Of a stretch of DNA of 64,000 nucleotides, positions 1-12,192 are shown one piece after another; positions within the stretch are counted from its first letter, which is position 1, and every line of letters starts with the position of its first letter. Source of the DNA: Batkoa obscura (Eukaryota; Entomophthoromycota; Entomophthoromycetes; Entomophthorales; Batkoaceae); the NCBI GenBank assembly GCA_030770535.1, contig JASVEC010000066.1, positions 1 to 64,000 of the forward strand, written 5' to 3'. The translations under genes were made by a program, and so were the position numbers. Under the pieces are notes generated by a model that did no database searches, was not told the origin of the DNA, and saw only the letters and a list, made by a program, of their open reading frames with translations.

Positions 1-1951
1 AAAAACAAATTACGATCAAAAAATACTATTGATTGGATTAACATAGATAGTTTTTCACTACAGTATTAGTTTTTGATATTCTGAATAGTTATTGTAAATC
101 AACAATAAAGTGGCCCCGACCCTTTCTTATTGGTTATTGTGGAATACAAATATTTTCTTTTTTTGTAGTGCAAATAAAATCAACTATTTTAGACAAAAAT
201 AATCCTTTATTAAAAATTTTAAAAAATTGCTACTATAGCCTATGACCTATTTTTTGCAAAACCAAAAAGGTTAGTTTAGAAAATCCTAATGTTTTTTCAA
301 TTCAATGACATCTATAAATAGAAAAAATAGTGAAACCCAAAAAGACATGCCCAAATTGTAAGTTTATATAGAAATAAAAATGCCTAAAATGTTATTTTTT
401 ACTAAAAAAACAGCTACTATGTTTGCTTTTAAGATTCATTTTTAATTATCAGCATTGTTTAAAGTTTGTAGTTTAAAAGTTTGGGGAAAAGATTAATATA
501 CTTTTCAACTAATATAGATAAAAAACAATTTTAGTCCTTCATCACCAACTATTATTAAATCCTTAAACTCAAGTTTTAAATAAAATTTTGGACCTCTTTG
601 AAAACTGAATATATTTGGAATAATTTTCACATATACTGGACAAACTTGCCATTTTAAAATTATACTTTCTAGCTGAATTTTTATCATGTTCTAAAGAGAT
701 GTGTATTCTTTCAATTAAGCTAGGGTCAATAAAGTAAGATGTTTTTCCAAAGATAATTAAAAACATACTAAAGACTGCAGCGATTTTCAAAGGAGTCTTC
801 AAAAAATAAGATTGTACTCCTAAATTTAAAAAATAATAAATAAGACATTTGTTAGATGTCTTATTACAAATAAAGTAGGAAGTTATTCGGATAAAGTTAT
901 ACCGACATTTTACTAATACCAGTTAAATCTAGCTGTGAAAATTTGATTCCAAATATGCAAATCACCATTTATTTCCCTTAAAGATATTTAATATATAGAA
1001 ATGTTCTTTTTATTTCATCATTGTGCATCTTTATGCATCGTAAATATAGGGAATTTATTAAAAAATTAATGCCTATCTCTGTACCAATCTTCATGTGCCT
1101 TTTGTTTTGTTATTAGTCTGTTATCTTTTTAAAACTAGTGTTATCTTTTGTATTGTATTTTTGACAATCTACTGCTATTTTTATAAGTTTCTTTACTATT
1201 AATAGTAGTAACAAAGTTGTTTTGCTAGAGTAGGTCTCTATTTAGTAAGCATCCTTTTTAAAATGAAATTAGAGGGTGTAAAACTAATTTTTTCAATTTG
1301 AGAAAAGCATAATCCAGATTCAAATTGTTATTCCACTTCGATTAATTTATCTGATTTGAGCAAAATTTAAATTTATCTCCATTTTCTATCATATTTTTAT
1401 TATCATAATAGTTAAGATTAGGTGTTTCTTAGGTGTTTTGACACTTATAACACTGTGTTCAAATTTTAACTTTATATCTGATATAAGATTTAGAATATTA
1501 CTACAAATGTTAAACTATTTGGAATTTAAAGCATAATAACAGTGCTCTAAATTGTATGTCAATTAATAGTATGGCAAAACTTTAACAGGTGTCCCTTCAA
1601 TTTAACAAATAAGAGGATTTTTTATTGTTTAATGATATGATAATTGATAATACTATATGAATTTTACAAAAATTTTAAACTAGTTATCAATATTGTTGAT
1701 ATAAAACGTGGTCAATTTTTTTGAAAATAAGTTGATAAAATTCTATAATATTATATTAAAGTTCATTTTGTAAAACAATCAATTTATAATTGACAAATAA
1801 ACAAGCCATTAAAAATCAGTAATGATGAGAAATAAAATTAAAGTAGTTTGAACATCCAAATCAGCAACAATAAAGTATTAATTTCCCCACGTTTTTAATT
1901 TATTTGGCTTCTTTTTGTAGTTTTAACTCTTTCTATTTGGAACTTAGAAAG
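1..1951. other. Gene-free AT-rich spacer
   Basis: No reading frame here looks like a protein. The short open frames near 505-802 overlap on the minus strand, are low in complexity and have no recognisable motif. No copy of the two repeat families of the window is evident. Confidence 0.6.
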
Positions 1952-1959
1952 TATAAATA
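1952..1959 (+). promoter_or_regulatory. TATA box of WOPR gene 1
   Basis: TATAAATA lies 51 nt before the ATG at 2003. Confidence 0.6.
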
Positions 1960-2002
1960 GTTTGAGTTAGCAGTAATAACATCTTTTTTTTTGTAAAAAT
2001 TG

Positions 2003-2656
2003 ATGGAATTTATAGGCTATATACCAACCATTGAAGAAGCGATCTTGCTTGCATCGGCAAGTATACAAGGTACTATAGCAATGGAAAGTGAAAGAATTAG
2101 AACTAAAATATATCATGGAAAAACGATAATTTATTCCGCAAAGGATACTAAAATAAAACGATGGACAGATGATAAGAAGTGGAATACTTCGAGTTTTAAA
2201 CAAGGTTTTTTTATTTATTATGAGAAAAAAGAAAAAGGAGAGCTTAATTATATATTAAATGATGTGTTATGTAAAAAGAGCATTAAATTGTATTATAAAA
2301 ATCAAACTATTTGTATCATAAATTATTTCTATTTGAATAGAACTGATTGCTTGACTGTACCTTCGGAACTAAACTTAAACCCAAGCGTCTATGAAATTAT
2401 CAATGACTTTGGCTATATTAAAGACTATCGTACTAAATCAAAACATTATGGTAAAGTTGTCACTTTAAACAATGTTATATTCAATACTATAAACTCTCAC
2501 AATAATGAAAATAATGACAATATTGGTATTCCAAATAATCATAAGATTAATTGTATCTCTTCCCCAAAATCTTATCCAACTTCTTTATCTACTATCGATC
2601 TAACGTCTAATTTCCCCTCTTATGAATGTAGCAAAATATTACACCTTTTAAATTAG
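2003..2656 (+). CDS. WOPR (Gti1/Pac2) family transcription regulator 1
   Basis: Encodes 217 residues and is intronless. The N-terminal half is a WOPR DNA-binding domain: GYIPTIEEAILLASAS at residues 5-20, YHGKTIIY near 36-43, KRWTDDKKW followed by GFFIYYE near 50-72, and the second WOPR block with IINYFY and YIKDYRTKSKHYGK. WOPR proteins (S. pombe Gti1/Pac2, Candida Wor1, Histoplasma Ryp1) are nuclear, sequence-specific regulators of developmental switches. The family's RWTDG core is RWTDD here, so a normally conserved Gly is lost. The tail is Asn/Ser rich with no other domain. The start is the ATG at 2003; the preceding TTG is in frame but has no support. The targets of this protein cannot be told from the sequence. 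It is the most divergent of the six WOPR genes here. Confidence 0.88.
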   Translation: MEFIGYIPTIEEAILLASASIQGTIAMESERIRTKIYHGKTIIYSAKDTKIKRWTDDKKWNTSSFKQGFFIYYEKKEKGELNYILNDVLCKKSIKLYYKNQTICIINYFYLNRTDCLTVPSELNLNPSVYEIINDFGYIKDYRTKSKHYGKVVTLNNVIFNTINSHNNENNDNIGIPNNHKINCISSPKSYPTSLSTIDLTSNFPSYECSKILHLLN

Positions 2657-3001
2657 CTAATATAGTTTAATTTAACTCTAATTAATTAAGTCAAAACTGT
2701 GCATATTGAATTTTTATTTTATATAGGCTTCTTATAGTATTAAATAATAAAACCAACAATATTAAGTATACCGTATCATCTTTAAAAACAATTTTTAAAA
2801 ATATATATTGCTGTTTCAATGTTTGTCAAACTAACATAACTAGTAAGACATACAAAAAACAAGATTTTTCTAAAAAATTTAGAGTCATCCCAAACTCATG
2901 TTAGAAATAACTGTATTCAGTTATTAAATTAATTAGTACAGTTTATAGCTTTGAAACTTGTGCACAAACTAAAAAATAACGACTAACAAAAGATAATATT
3001 A
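2657..3001. other. Spacer between WOPR gene 1 and tRNA-Thr
   Basis: AT-rich DNA. It probably holds the 3' UTR of the WOPR gene and, next to the tRNA on its minus strand, a T run that would end Pol III transcription. No further gene is seen. Confidence 0.5.
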
Positions 3002-3074
3002 TGCCTTCTATCGGAATCGAACCAATGACCTTCCGCTTACTAGGCGGACGCTCTGCCAACTGAGCCAAGAAGGC
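3002..3074 (-). tRNA. tRNA-Thr (anticodon AGU)
   Basis: Read on the minus strand the gene folds as a full cloverleaf without intron. The acceptor arms are GCCTTCT and AGAAGGC, the anticodon stem is TCCGC/GCGGA around loop CTAGTAA, and the T arm contains GGTTCGATTCC. Anticodon AGT (wobble A34, presumably edited to inosine) gives Thr. The body is identical to the copies at 49446 and 53503. A TTTT run follows on the minus strand. Confidence 0.95.
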
Positions 3075-3509
3075 GACTACATGTAAATTGTATATAGTAA
3101 TTTTATAAGATCAAACTTTAAATCAAGCTATATTTCAGAGCTTAAAGTTGTAAATTTCTATTTTGACAAAATATTCAAAAAACGACAAGTATAAACATGA
3201 ATAATAATTTTATTTAAGTATAAAACTAATTCTAACCTTAACTGTGCTCACTAACTTTAATCTTTATATAAAAGCAGATTAAAAAGTTTATAAAAAATAA
3301 AAAATGTTTAAAAATAAGGTTAGTTTTTATAAATATAACATAAAATATTATTCATATTTCACTAAATTTTTAACTGATTTAAATACTAAAGTTTAAGTTT
3401 AAAAAAAATAATAAAATCCTTATTCAACTTTACAAAACTTCAATTTTATTTTATTAAAATAATACAAAAATTTATGAAATTAAATTAAAAACGTAAAATT
3501 TTTAATACA

Positions 3510-3613
3510 CAAGGATCTGTTTTTTTGTCTAGTAATTTTACTAGCAATTTTTCTACTTAAATAATGCCTAAAAAATGAGAAAAGTGATGAAGCTAAAAAA
3601 ACACCCCCATATA
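3510..3613 (+). mobile_element. Family A MITE
   Basis: About 105-bp foldback element, here diverged. The left end is worn (AAGGATCTG), the interior has TTTTACTAGCAATTTTTC, and the right end is ACACCCCCATATAG. Confidence 0.75.
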
Positions 3614-4285
3614 GTCCTAGCTTGGTATTTATGGTTTTTAGCTTTTTTAAAAGTATTTTAAGAAAAATAACATGAAATATTTATATTTAAATAAATATAA
3701 ATGTTACTATTTTAAAGTCATTATACTTTAATTAAAAATACATTAAATAAAATAATATTACTTATGTAAATTAGTTTAAGTAAAAAAGTTTTAATATCAG
3801 TTTCTTTTTAATTATTTAAATAGCCATTATATTTTGTCTTTATTAAAATTTATACTTTTTATTTAGTTTATTTTACCATTGTTTTTATTTTTATCATTTT
3901 ATATAATTTATTAATACATTAAAATTTATTAGTTACCAGCTTTATCTAAAATTATAATACTATAAATAACAATTTTATTTGTTTATAAAGCATGGTATTT
4001 TATTATACGGGGATGTTTTTTTTGACTTCATTATTTTTTCTATTTCTTATTTTTTTTAGCTATATCAAAAAATGTTTTAGTATAAATACATATTTTTCCT
4101 ATCGTTACTAATATGATTTTATACTTTATTAAGTAGCTTTTTTTAATATTTTTAATAAATTATTGTAATTTTTTTATAATTTTGAGTCTTTTATAGTTAG
4201 TATAAAATAATTAAACTTTAAGCACTAAATTTCATAACAGCTTTTATCAACCATTAAAAAAATAATAGTTAAATTAAAAAGTAAG

Positions 4286-4390
4286 TATATGGTGATGTTT
4301 TTTAATTTCATTACTTTTCTATTTTTTAAGCGCTATTTGAGTGGAAAGATTACTAGTAAAATCCTTAAACAGAAAAATACATCTATATAT
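4286..4390 (-). mobile_element. Family A MITE
   Basis: Reads TATATGGTGATG, then TTTTTTAAGCGCTATTTGAG, and ends AATACATCTATATAT, so it lies in the reverse orientation. Moderately diverged. Confidence 0.8.
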
Positions 4391-4812
4391 AATTACTAAG
4401 AATAGCAAGTTCCAAAATACAACTTAAAAAGTTATATCAAAGTGATCTAGATATTGATATTGATTTATTTTATATGCGTAGCAAGAACTTTTGTTAAAAA
4501 TTTTACCGCTTTATGACAATCTAGACTCTTATTTTTAACTATAAATATCATCGTTTATGTAGTTGAATAAATGTGGTCAAGGTTTTAAAGGATTTGATCT
4601 TTATGGTACATGTTACTAGATCCTATTAATAAGTGTGCATTTTTAACCTTATTCCTAAAAGTGTAAAGTCGTCTGATATGATGATCGTAATGCGAGGGTT
4701 TATTAATATAAAATTAAATTAAAAGTAGTTTATATAAAAATTAATTTCATAATGATTTTTATAGTCATGAATATAATCTAACTACAGATTATTTGTAAAT
4801 TAAATTGTTTAG

Positions 4813-4920
4813 TATGTGGGGGGATGTTTTTTTGGTTTCATCACCCTTTCCATTTTTAAGTACCACTTGAGCGGAAAAATCGTTAGTAAAATCCTTAAGT
4901 AAAAGATGTATCCACACATA
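4813..4920 (-). mobile_element. Family A MITE
   Basis: Begins TATGTGGGGGGATG and ends GTATCCACACATA. The central AAGCGCTATTTGAG block is changed to AAGTACCACTTGAG. Confidence 0.75.
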
Positions 4921-5187
4921 TATTTTTTAAACTCTTGAAAGGGCGGTAAAGCTTCCAAGTGAGTTATTCATAGATGAAATTGGTAAAATTAATGACGAAG
5001 AAAGATGAGCTACAAAACAAGAACTTCTAGGATATTTCAGCTGTTAATTAATAGTATATGTTTTGCTAATAAAGTTCTATGGAGCCTACTTTTACAATAA
5101 AGAAGCCTATATTTATGAAAAAATAATTAAAATTAAAAGGTTGAAGAACATATAGTTTACTCTTGGTATAAAAATGATTTTCAAATA

Positions 5188-5246
5188 TAAATAGTAATAA
5201 TATACAAAATAGTAATAATACACAAAATAGTAATAATATACAACAT
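5188..5246 (+). repeat. Short tandem repeat
   Basis: About three imperfect copies of a 20-21 nt unit built on AATAGTAATAATAYACAAA. Probably slippage in AT-rich DNA. Confidence 0.6.
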
Positions 5247-6986
5247 GGATAAAATAAAGAGGTTGTGTAATCAGTTTCAATCTCTTAGCATTATAGTTTT
5301 CAAAGATTCTAAGACATTATGTATTTAACCCTTATAAAAAAAGAATGGGATTAAGCTTTTAAAATTAACAAATGAATACTAATATTTTCAACTACAGTAG
5401 TATGCCTCTTATTTTGAAATTTACTAATAATTCCAGACTTTAAACTGGGTAAAAATGAAAAAATGATGAAAAGGGAAAGACCATTTGCATATTTAAGTCC
5501 CATATGCCAAGTCTTCTATTAACAAAAAACCAAATTGGAGGGGGATTTTTAAGATCAGTGACTGCTTTACTGTTTTTCGATACATGTTTAGAGTTTGATA
5601 TTAGTAATCAATTCAAGACTTGCTTGTAACGTAATAAGGTAAAAGCCTGCTTTTGACATTAAAACTCTAAGCTAAGTCTTTGCCCTTTAATTTTTTCATA
5701 AATGGTTCAACTCTTCTAAATAACTGATTAATCCAATTATTTTAAAACGAAGATTTATTTTATAAAATCTAACAATGCCATCCTTTTTTAGTCAACTCCG
5801 GTATTTGTTTACTCCACAATGTTGCCATTAAGCTAAAGTCTGAACTGAATAAGCTCAAACTCATCTTTAATATTTTAAGAGTAATGTTCGATATTTAAAT
5901 ATTAACATGAAAAGCTTAAGGTAAAGTGATATTTTTAGAAGAGACCTAAAAAATAAAATTATGCAATTGAGGTGTTTTGAATAGACCCCTATTTGGAATA
6001 TTTCTATTTTTGGACAAGTATAAAAGCTTAAAATGACATAAAATTAAAAAATTATGCAGTTGATATAGTATTGATTTTGTTATATTTGAGAATGGGTGGG
6101 TGAGAACAATATTAAATAATAGTGAAATACTAACTATTATGTATCAACTGGATTAAACTTTCTTTTATTGTTTTATTTAAAATAGACCATTAATATAGAT
6201 TTGATTTGGACTATCCGGTACAAGTCACTATAATAAATTGTAATAAAACAAGTTGTAATGAGTGAAAGACCTTAAGTTTAATTAAATTTGGGATTTTGTA
6301 TGGGATACTAAGCTTAACTAAAAATCAAAATTAATTACAACTATTGCGTTTCTTTTATGGCTTTTTTAGTGATAGTTTTTACAGTTAAAATATCTGTATA
6401 AACAGTTTTTTAAAGTCTAATTTTTATGTTTTTTGATTGAATACACCAAAAAATTCTCAAATGAGTAATTAATCAATTTAAGATAGAGTTGCAATAGTTT
6501 ATCAACGGAGTGGCTTAAAAATATTGGGCTTTATGGAAATTAATATAAAATTAACCTTTGTTCAAGTTTTAAATAAATATATAAAAATAGACTAACAGTT
6601 AAAATATATAAATATAAATAATAAAGCAAGGATTTAACAATGACAAAAAGCTAAAACATTTAATAATAAACATGGGTATGAACTGTGTTATAAAGTTTAA
6701 TAATTTACTTGTGTAAAAGGAAGGAATAGCTCAATATAAATTAAGGTGAAACTAAAAGCTTTTATTGTTTATAGTTTAAAATAACAATAAATCATTCAAT
6801 ATACGAATAAATAAAAGCTCTAATTTAGTGGCACAAGATAAATCGGAGAGTATAAATAAATATACAAATTAAACAATACAGAATCCTTTTAAGGAATAAG
6901 CTTGAATTAGTAATTTTTTCATTCTTTTAAAAATAAGCCAATAATTAACTCTCTTTAGTATTAAAAGCATAAGTAATTTATTCATT

Positions 6987-6994
6987 TATATAAA
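6987..6994 (+). promoter_or_regulatory. TATA box of WOPR gene 2
   Basis: TATATAAA lies 51 nt before the ATG at 7038, the same spacing as in WOPR gene 1. Confidence 0.55.
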
Positions 6995-7037
6995 CTCAAG
7001 GACAAATAATTTTTACTTTTTTTAACCTTACTTTGGG

Positions 7038-7640
7038 ATGGATCCTAAGCACTTCCATGGCTATTTACCGAGCATCACCGAAGCCATGATTTTACTTGAA
7101 GCAGCAAACCGAGGCCACTTTCATTTAAGTAATAAACGTCTAAATTATCAACAGAAACAAGAAATACGATCAGGTAGCACATTCATTATTAATGAACTCA
7201 AAAGTGGAATCAAGCGATGGTCCGATGGTATGTCATGGTCCAATTCTAAGCTGCGAAAAGGCTTCTTTATTTATTTTCAAATGCCTCGCGAAGAGGATAA
7301 AATAGCAACAAATGAAACTTTATTGATAAAAAAAACATTAACTATTAGAACTAAAGATAATCACCAATATCATATTATTAATTATTATAATCAAATGGAA
7401 GTAGATAAAAATGAGTTAGTCTCCCCATCTAAGTATGGGCTTAAGGATTTAGAGGATATTAAAATGAATTTGGATAAATATTATATTGGTAATCCAAATG
7501 ATTCATTTGGGGATTCTAGGTCTTCAATGATACCACCACTTATAGGACTAACAGAAAAAGATAAACCGAAACTCAATAACTTAACATCGGAAGATCAACG
7601 ACAATTAGATCTTTTAAATCAATATATCAGTTTTAAATAA
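7038..7640 (+). CDS. WOPR (Gti1/Pac2) family transcription regulator 2
   Basis: A 200-residue intronless protein, the shortest of the six. The WOPR domain starts almost at once: HGYLPSITEAMILLEAANRG at residues 7-26, then EIRSGSTFIINE, KRWSDGMSWSNSKLRKGFFI near 58-77, and the second half with HIINYYNQ. The RSG-x-TF and RWSDG forms are shared with WOPR gene 6 and set these two apart from genes 1, 3, 4 and 5. This form is closer to the classic fungal Gti1/Pac2 signature. The short tail carries SMIPPLIGL and ends with a helical motif (QLDLLNQYIS) that resembles the end of WOPR gene 6 (HLDKINEFIQ). Expected role: nuclear DNA-binding regulator. Targets unknown. Confidence 0.92.
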   Translation: MDPKHFHGYLPSITEAMILLEAANRGHFHLSNKRLNYQQKQEIRSGSTFIINELKSGIKRWSDGMSWSNSKLRKGFFIYFQMPREEDKIATNETLLIKKTLTIRTKDNHQYHIINYYNQMEVDKNELVSPSKYGLKDLEDIKMNLDKYYIGNPNDSFGDSRSSMIPPLIGLTEKDKPKLNNLTSEDQRQLDLLNQYISFK

Positions 7641-10600
7641 TTAAATAAAATTCAAGTTTGTTACTTTTGTTGATTTATTCAAAGTCGCAAATCAATTGCT
7701 ATTCTTTAATTCAAAATTCAAACACTATTTTAAACTTAATTAAACTTTTAGTATTTAATTCATTTTTTTGTTTAATGAATTCGAAACCAAGAAAACTTAA
7801 AAGTTCGGGTTTAAATTTGGAAAGTGATTTCATAGTGGGCCAAAGGTATTGAGACGATATTGGCACATTTTGTTTAAAGTCAAAGTAGAATTAATATAAA
7901 GATTTAACTTTAAATATCAGAATTGAAAATAAGATGTATAAACATTAATTTAATATCATTTGTTTGCCACAACTTTAAGCTCAATAACCTCAGTTTGATC
8001 TGTACAGAACACTTCAGTTTTACATTAGGTGGCCAAATTACTATAATTAGTTAAAGGTAATCTTTATTTTTATTCTTGAATTCGGATACTTCTGAATTAT
8101 TAATTGTTACAATAAAATATAAAAATAAAATATAAAAGTTATTTTTAATTTGTGCTTATTTTTAAATTTAGTAAAAAAATGCGATCGCATCTCTATCTCG
8201 CGTATAAGTGGGTTATTATTTCATTATAGTTATATGCTATGGTGGAGCTTGAAGATGTTAATCAATTAATTGATTTAAAGTTAGTTAATTAATATTCATT
8301 TGAAATCAACTTATCATCTAGAAAATGTATACTGAGCTCCTTATTTGATGAGCTCAAAACTTAACTTGTGCATGTCCAGCTGATCAAGGATAAAAGAGAC
8401 TCTTTATAAAATAGTAGTATACCTTTAGCTTTCATTTAGTTAGGTTTATTATGAAAAAATAGCTCAATAACAAGGCCAAAAGTTGATCGATTTTTAATTA
8501 TCAGGTTCAATAATTCATCCAGACCTTCAACTGCTTTAAGAAGGATTACACTCTAATCCAGCCTTGCTATAAAAAGTATATTATTATTGAAGGTGGTTTT
8601 TAGAATGCTAATTGAATTAATGCGTAAATGGGATATAAAATAATACTTTACAAGCTGAGGGGCTATTTTATTCTATGGATTAACAAATCATGAATATCTT
8701 CATCATAATGTTTCAATATACATGATTTATAATTAATGTTGTATTATTTCTAATCAATTGTCATTACCAATAAATCTCTCAGTTTTCCTATAATTAGTAT
8801 CACCATCACACATTACTATTTTGTTTTATAGAATTTCAATTATTGAACATGTTTAATTCGCAGGCATCAATCAACATAACTAGAAGGTATAGTATTATTA
8901 TAGTAATTTTACTATCGACTTTAATGCTAAATATTAAAATTGCTTTACTTTAGATAAAATCGAAGTTATAAAAATTATGATTGAATTGTTTTTTAGCTTT
9001 TAATTGTTGTTGCAAATTAGTATTATAATATTAACTAGAGTCATTAACTTTTTTGTGATAGTTATTATTGCCATAATAATATATATAATTAGAAATGATA
9101 CTTTGTTCTATTAGTTAAATGATTGTTACGTTGACTTAAAATGTGAAGCATTTATACAATATTTCTATTTTTTAGGTTGTAATTTAAAAATATAATTGCT
9201 TGATTTTAAATGTGGTATGTTTTGTAAAAATTATTCGGTTATTATTTGCTAAGCTGATTCTTTTAAAAACTAAATCCTTAGGCTTTGGTGAGTTTATGTC
9301 TAAATATCATTCCTAAATAAACAGTTAGCATAAGAATATCTGAACTTAGACAGTTCTAAAGTTGAAAAATGATAAAAATTTCGTATAATAACTAGAATTG
9401 ACATAATCAATATGGGGATGTATTTTTTTGTTTAAGAATTTTACTACAATCTCTCCACTCAAATAGCACTTAAAAAATGGAAGAATAATGAAACTAAAAA
9501 AAACAGCCCCATATAGACTATTACAGTTCAAGAGCAAGGTTTGTAGCAGGATTCTACTAAAATATACATTAGGTGTTAAAAAGTCATTTTCAAAATTTAT
9601 TTAATTGTAAAAATTACTACTAAATATTTCGTAAGAGTTACAACAACTGTAAAGAGTTTATTTCAACTATATTTTATTTACAGTCCTACCTGTAGATATT
9701 TGCATCCCTTGAAAACCTTCATTTTTATGTGACTCAATTCGAAAAAAAGTGGTTTCAAATGAGATAATTGCTAAAAAATACTATAACTACTCGATTAACT
9801 TTTATTTCGAATTGATATATGCAAAGGCAAAGAAAGCTTTTCAGGACATAAGTGTCTACAGACAGAGCTGTATAATTATTCATTCAACTAACTAACAATA
9901 ATTCAATAATTAATGAAACAAATAAAGCAAAACAACACCCTAATTATCATGTTAATCCCCATATTTTCAGTTCACTTCAAGCTCAAATATCAAACAAATT
10001 CTCTTCAAGCCAACTTAACAGCTCTTTTTGTCATTGAAACCAAATGGTCTTTTCTCCACTTTTAATGTCTTTTAGTTTCACCAGCTAATTTTAGAATTTT
10101 TATTAAATTTCAGCCATTTCAACCAATGATTGAATTAATTATAGAATCATCAAGTATTTAATATTAATATTAAAAAGTTAGATCATACTTAAAGGATGAT
10201 TATAAGTATAATTTATATTTAATAGTAACTTTTATTTAACTTAACTTAAAAGCAAATCACTCTATAATTTCAAATAAGCCCAGTGACAAGCCATTTAAAA
10301 GAACATTCTCTGATTCAAATAAATGGAACTTTTAAATTTTGCCCTTTTCTTTTAATTGAATAGAAATTCTAATGATTTATGTTTTATAATTTTCCGTTGA
10401 CAACTTTAATTTTTCTTTTTAGTTATGCTGATGATTATAAAACTCAATAAACACATTAAAAAGCTATTCTAGGCTAAATAAACTTTGCATAACATAAAGG
10501 TACAGTTTTTAAAGCAAGGAAGTATCCGCTGTAAAACAATGGGGATAAAAAAGGTTTTAATTTTTGATATAATTTAATCTACTCTACAAATTAAAAACGC

Positions 10601-11336
10601 TAATATTTTTGTATAAAAAAATTAAAAGAAAGGTCCTAAATTTAAGTTGTGTTTTTTATAAAAGAAATAAATTCGTTGATCTAACCTGGAAAATTAATAA
10701 TAAAATAGGGGCGGGACGTATGCAAGCTATAGTAATAGTTAGGGTTAATTGAGGGTAGAAAGTTATTTTTAGCAAAATTAACAATCAAACGATTGGAAAA
10801 AGAGTTCTTACACTGAGTGTAAATGTTAGTTTTGTTTTAATAAAATTGTTGAAATAAGCTTTATATTAAAATTAAAAGTATTAAAACTTAGTAACTATTC
10901 GCTAGATTAAGCACTTAAAGATATCTAAAAACTCAAATAAAATTAAAAGTATAAATTAAATGGTATGCTATCCCTTTCGCTAGAAATAGCATTGAAATGA
11001 ACATTTTTATTTCAAATAATAAATTTCATTTGCTATCTTTTAAATTTATAAATAATTTCAATTTACTTTTAAATTAGTAATCCAAAATATTAAATTAAAG
11101 TGTCTTTTTTACCATCAATTTATAACAAAATGATATTATTACATTATTACAAAACAAAATCCTTGAATTTTTCAAAAATTATTGTTACTTTTTTTCTCCT
11201 TATCAAAACCCCCCAGAATCTAACCAACTGCACTAAGTTTGGCGATTGCCCAATTTGGACATTTGTCTAAATATAGTAATTACTTCTAAATTAAGCTAAA
11301 ACTACCCCCTTTTCAACTAACACTTCTAAAAAAAAG
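7641..11336. other. Gene-poor spacer
   Basis: Contains one MITE at 9411. The open frame at 7658-7852 directly after WOPR gene 2 is low-complexity and probably not coding. No intact gene is seen. Confidence 0.55.
9411..9514 (+). mobile_element. Family A MITE
   Basis: Well preserved: ends TATGGGGATGTATTTTTTTG and AAAACAGCCCCATATAG, centre CTCAAATAGCACTTAAAA. Confidence 0.88.
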
Positions 11337-11344
11337 TATAAATA
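11337..11344 (+). promoter_or_regulatory. TATA box of WOPR gene 3
   Basis: TATAAATA lies 49 nt before the ATG at 11386. Confidence 0.6.
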
Positions 11345-11385
11345 GTACAAAGCTTCTCCCCGATTACACAAATTTTTTAAATCAA

Positions 11386-12192
11386 ATGGATTACATAGGA
11401 TACATTGAAACTGTTTATGACGCTTTTATACTAGCTGAAGCAGCGCTTCAGGGTCAAGTTAAGCTACTACAGAATCGTCCAAGCTTCAACAAAAATTCCA
11501 TATTCTCTGGAAAAACGGTATTATTTGAAAAACAAAGTGGTATGCTACGATGGACCGATGGCAAATCATGGACCCCCTCCAAACTCAAAAATGGCTTCTT
11601 TATCTATACCGAAGTAGATAAAGTGAATATTAAAAAGATTCACAGTTTATTAAATACAACGCAAACAACTAAAATTGTTAAAAAAGTAATCAATGTAGTT
11701 AACGCCAATTTAAAAGAAATTTGCATTGTCAATTATTACTTTGAAGATGATGTAAGTAATCTTATTAAACCTAGTAATTATTATTTCAGAGACAGTGAGC
11801 TCATTTTGAATAATATCAAAGATTACTCGTACATCAAGAGTTATAGGGTTAACTCTAAATCATATAGAAAGTTATATAAATTAAAAAATAAAGATGAAAG
11901 TGTGGAAGTTGAGTTTAATCATAATATACCAAATTTAGCGAGTGGTACTAACACAAGTACCCCACCGGAAGGAGCGGTCACTCATTTCAACCATCCCCTA
12001 AATCTAATAGAATATGAAAGTAGCGTCAATTGTAATCCAGGTAATTCAGCATTTAATAACCCATGTGGTTTGACGGAGTATCAAAATGGAGTCAATACTA
12101 ATTTAAGTATCAACCCATTTGATCAACCTCTACCTTCTTTGACTTCTCTGTTTAACTATCCTACTAATGCTTCATCAAACGTTTACTTTTAA
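11386..12192 (+). CDS. WOPR (Gti1/Pac2) family transcription regulator 3
   Basis: A 268-residue intronless protein. WOPR half one spans about residues 3-80 (YIGYIETVYDAFILAEAA, FSGKTVLFEKQSG, LRWTDGKSWTPSKLKNGFFI). Half two spans about 105-165 (ICIVNYYFEDD, YIKSYRVNSKSYRKLYK). The tail of about 100 residues is Asn/Ser/Thr rich. It contains an imperfect internal duplication (LNLIEYESSVNCNP and CGLTEYQNGVNTNL) and the motif PLPSLTSLF, which parallels LPSI-type motifs in other WOPR genes of the window. The Lys that usually precedes RWTDG is Leu here. WOPR genes 3 and 5 share a similar opening (GYIE-[ST]-VYD-[AS]-F) and are probably closest relatives. Confidence 0.94.
   Translation: MDYIGYIETVYDAFILAEAALQGQVKLLQNRPSFNKNSIFSGKTVLFEKQSGMLRWTDGKSWTPSKLKNGFFIYTEVDKVNIKKIHSLLNTTQTTKIVKKVINVVNANLKEICIVNYYFEDDVSNLIKPSNYYFRDSELILNNIKDYSYIKSYRVNSKSYRKLYKLKNKDESVEVEFNHNIPNLASGTNTSTPPEGAVTHFNHPLNLIEYESSVNCNPGNSAFNNPCGLTEYQNGVNTNLSINPFDQPLPSLTSLFNYPTNASSNVYF

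Larger units (their letters stand above)
3075..6986. other. Long gene-poor spacer with family A MITEs
   Basis: Holds MITE copies at about 3510, 4286 and 4813, a decayed fragment near 4006, and a short tandem repeat near 5188-5246. A stretch at 4955-5180 has the look of decayed coding sequence on the plus strand. No intact gene is seen. Confidence 0.55.

Noticed and set aside
505-802. Two overlapping minus-strand frames
   Set aside because: Low complexity, no motif, no promoter-like TATA at the usual distance.
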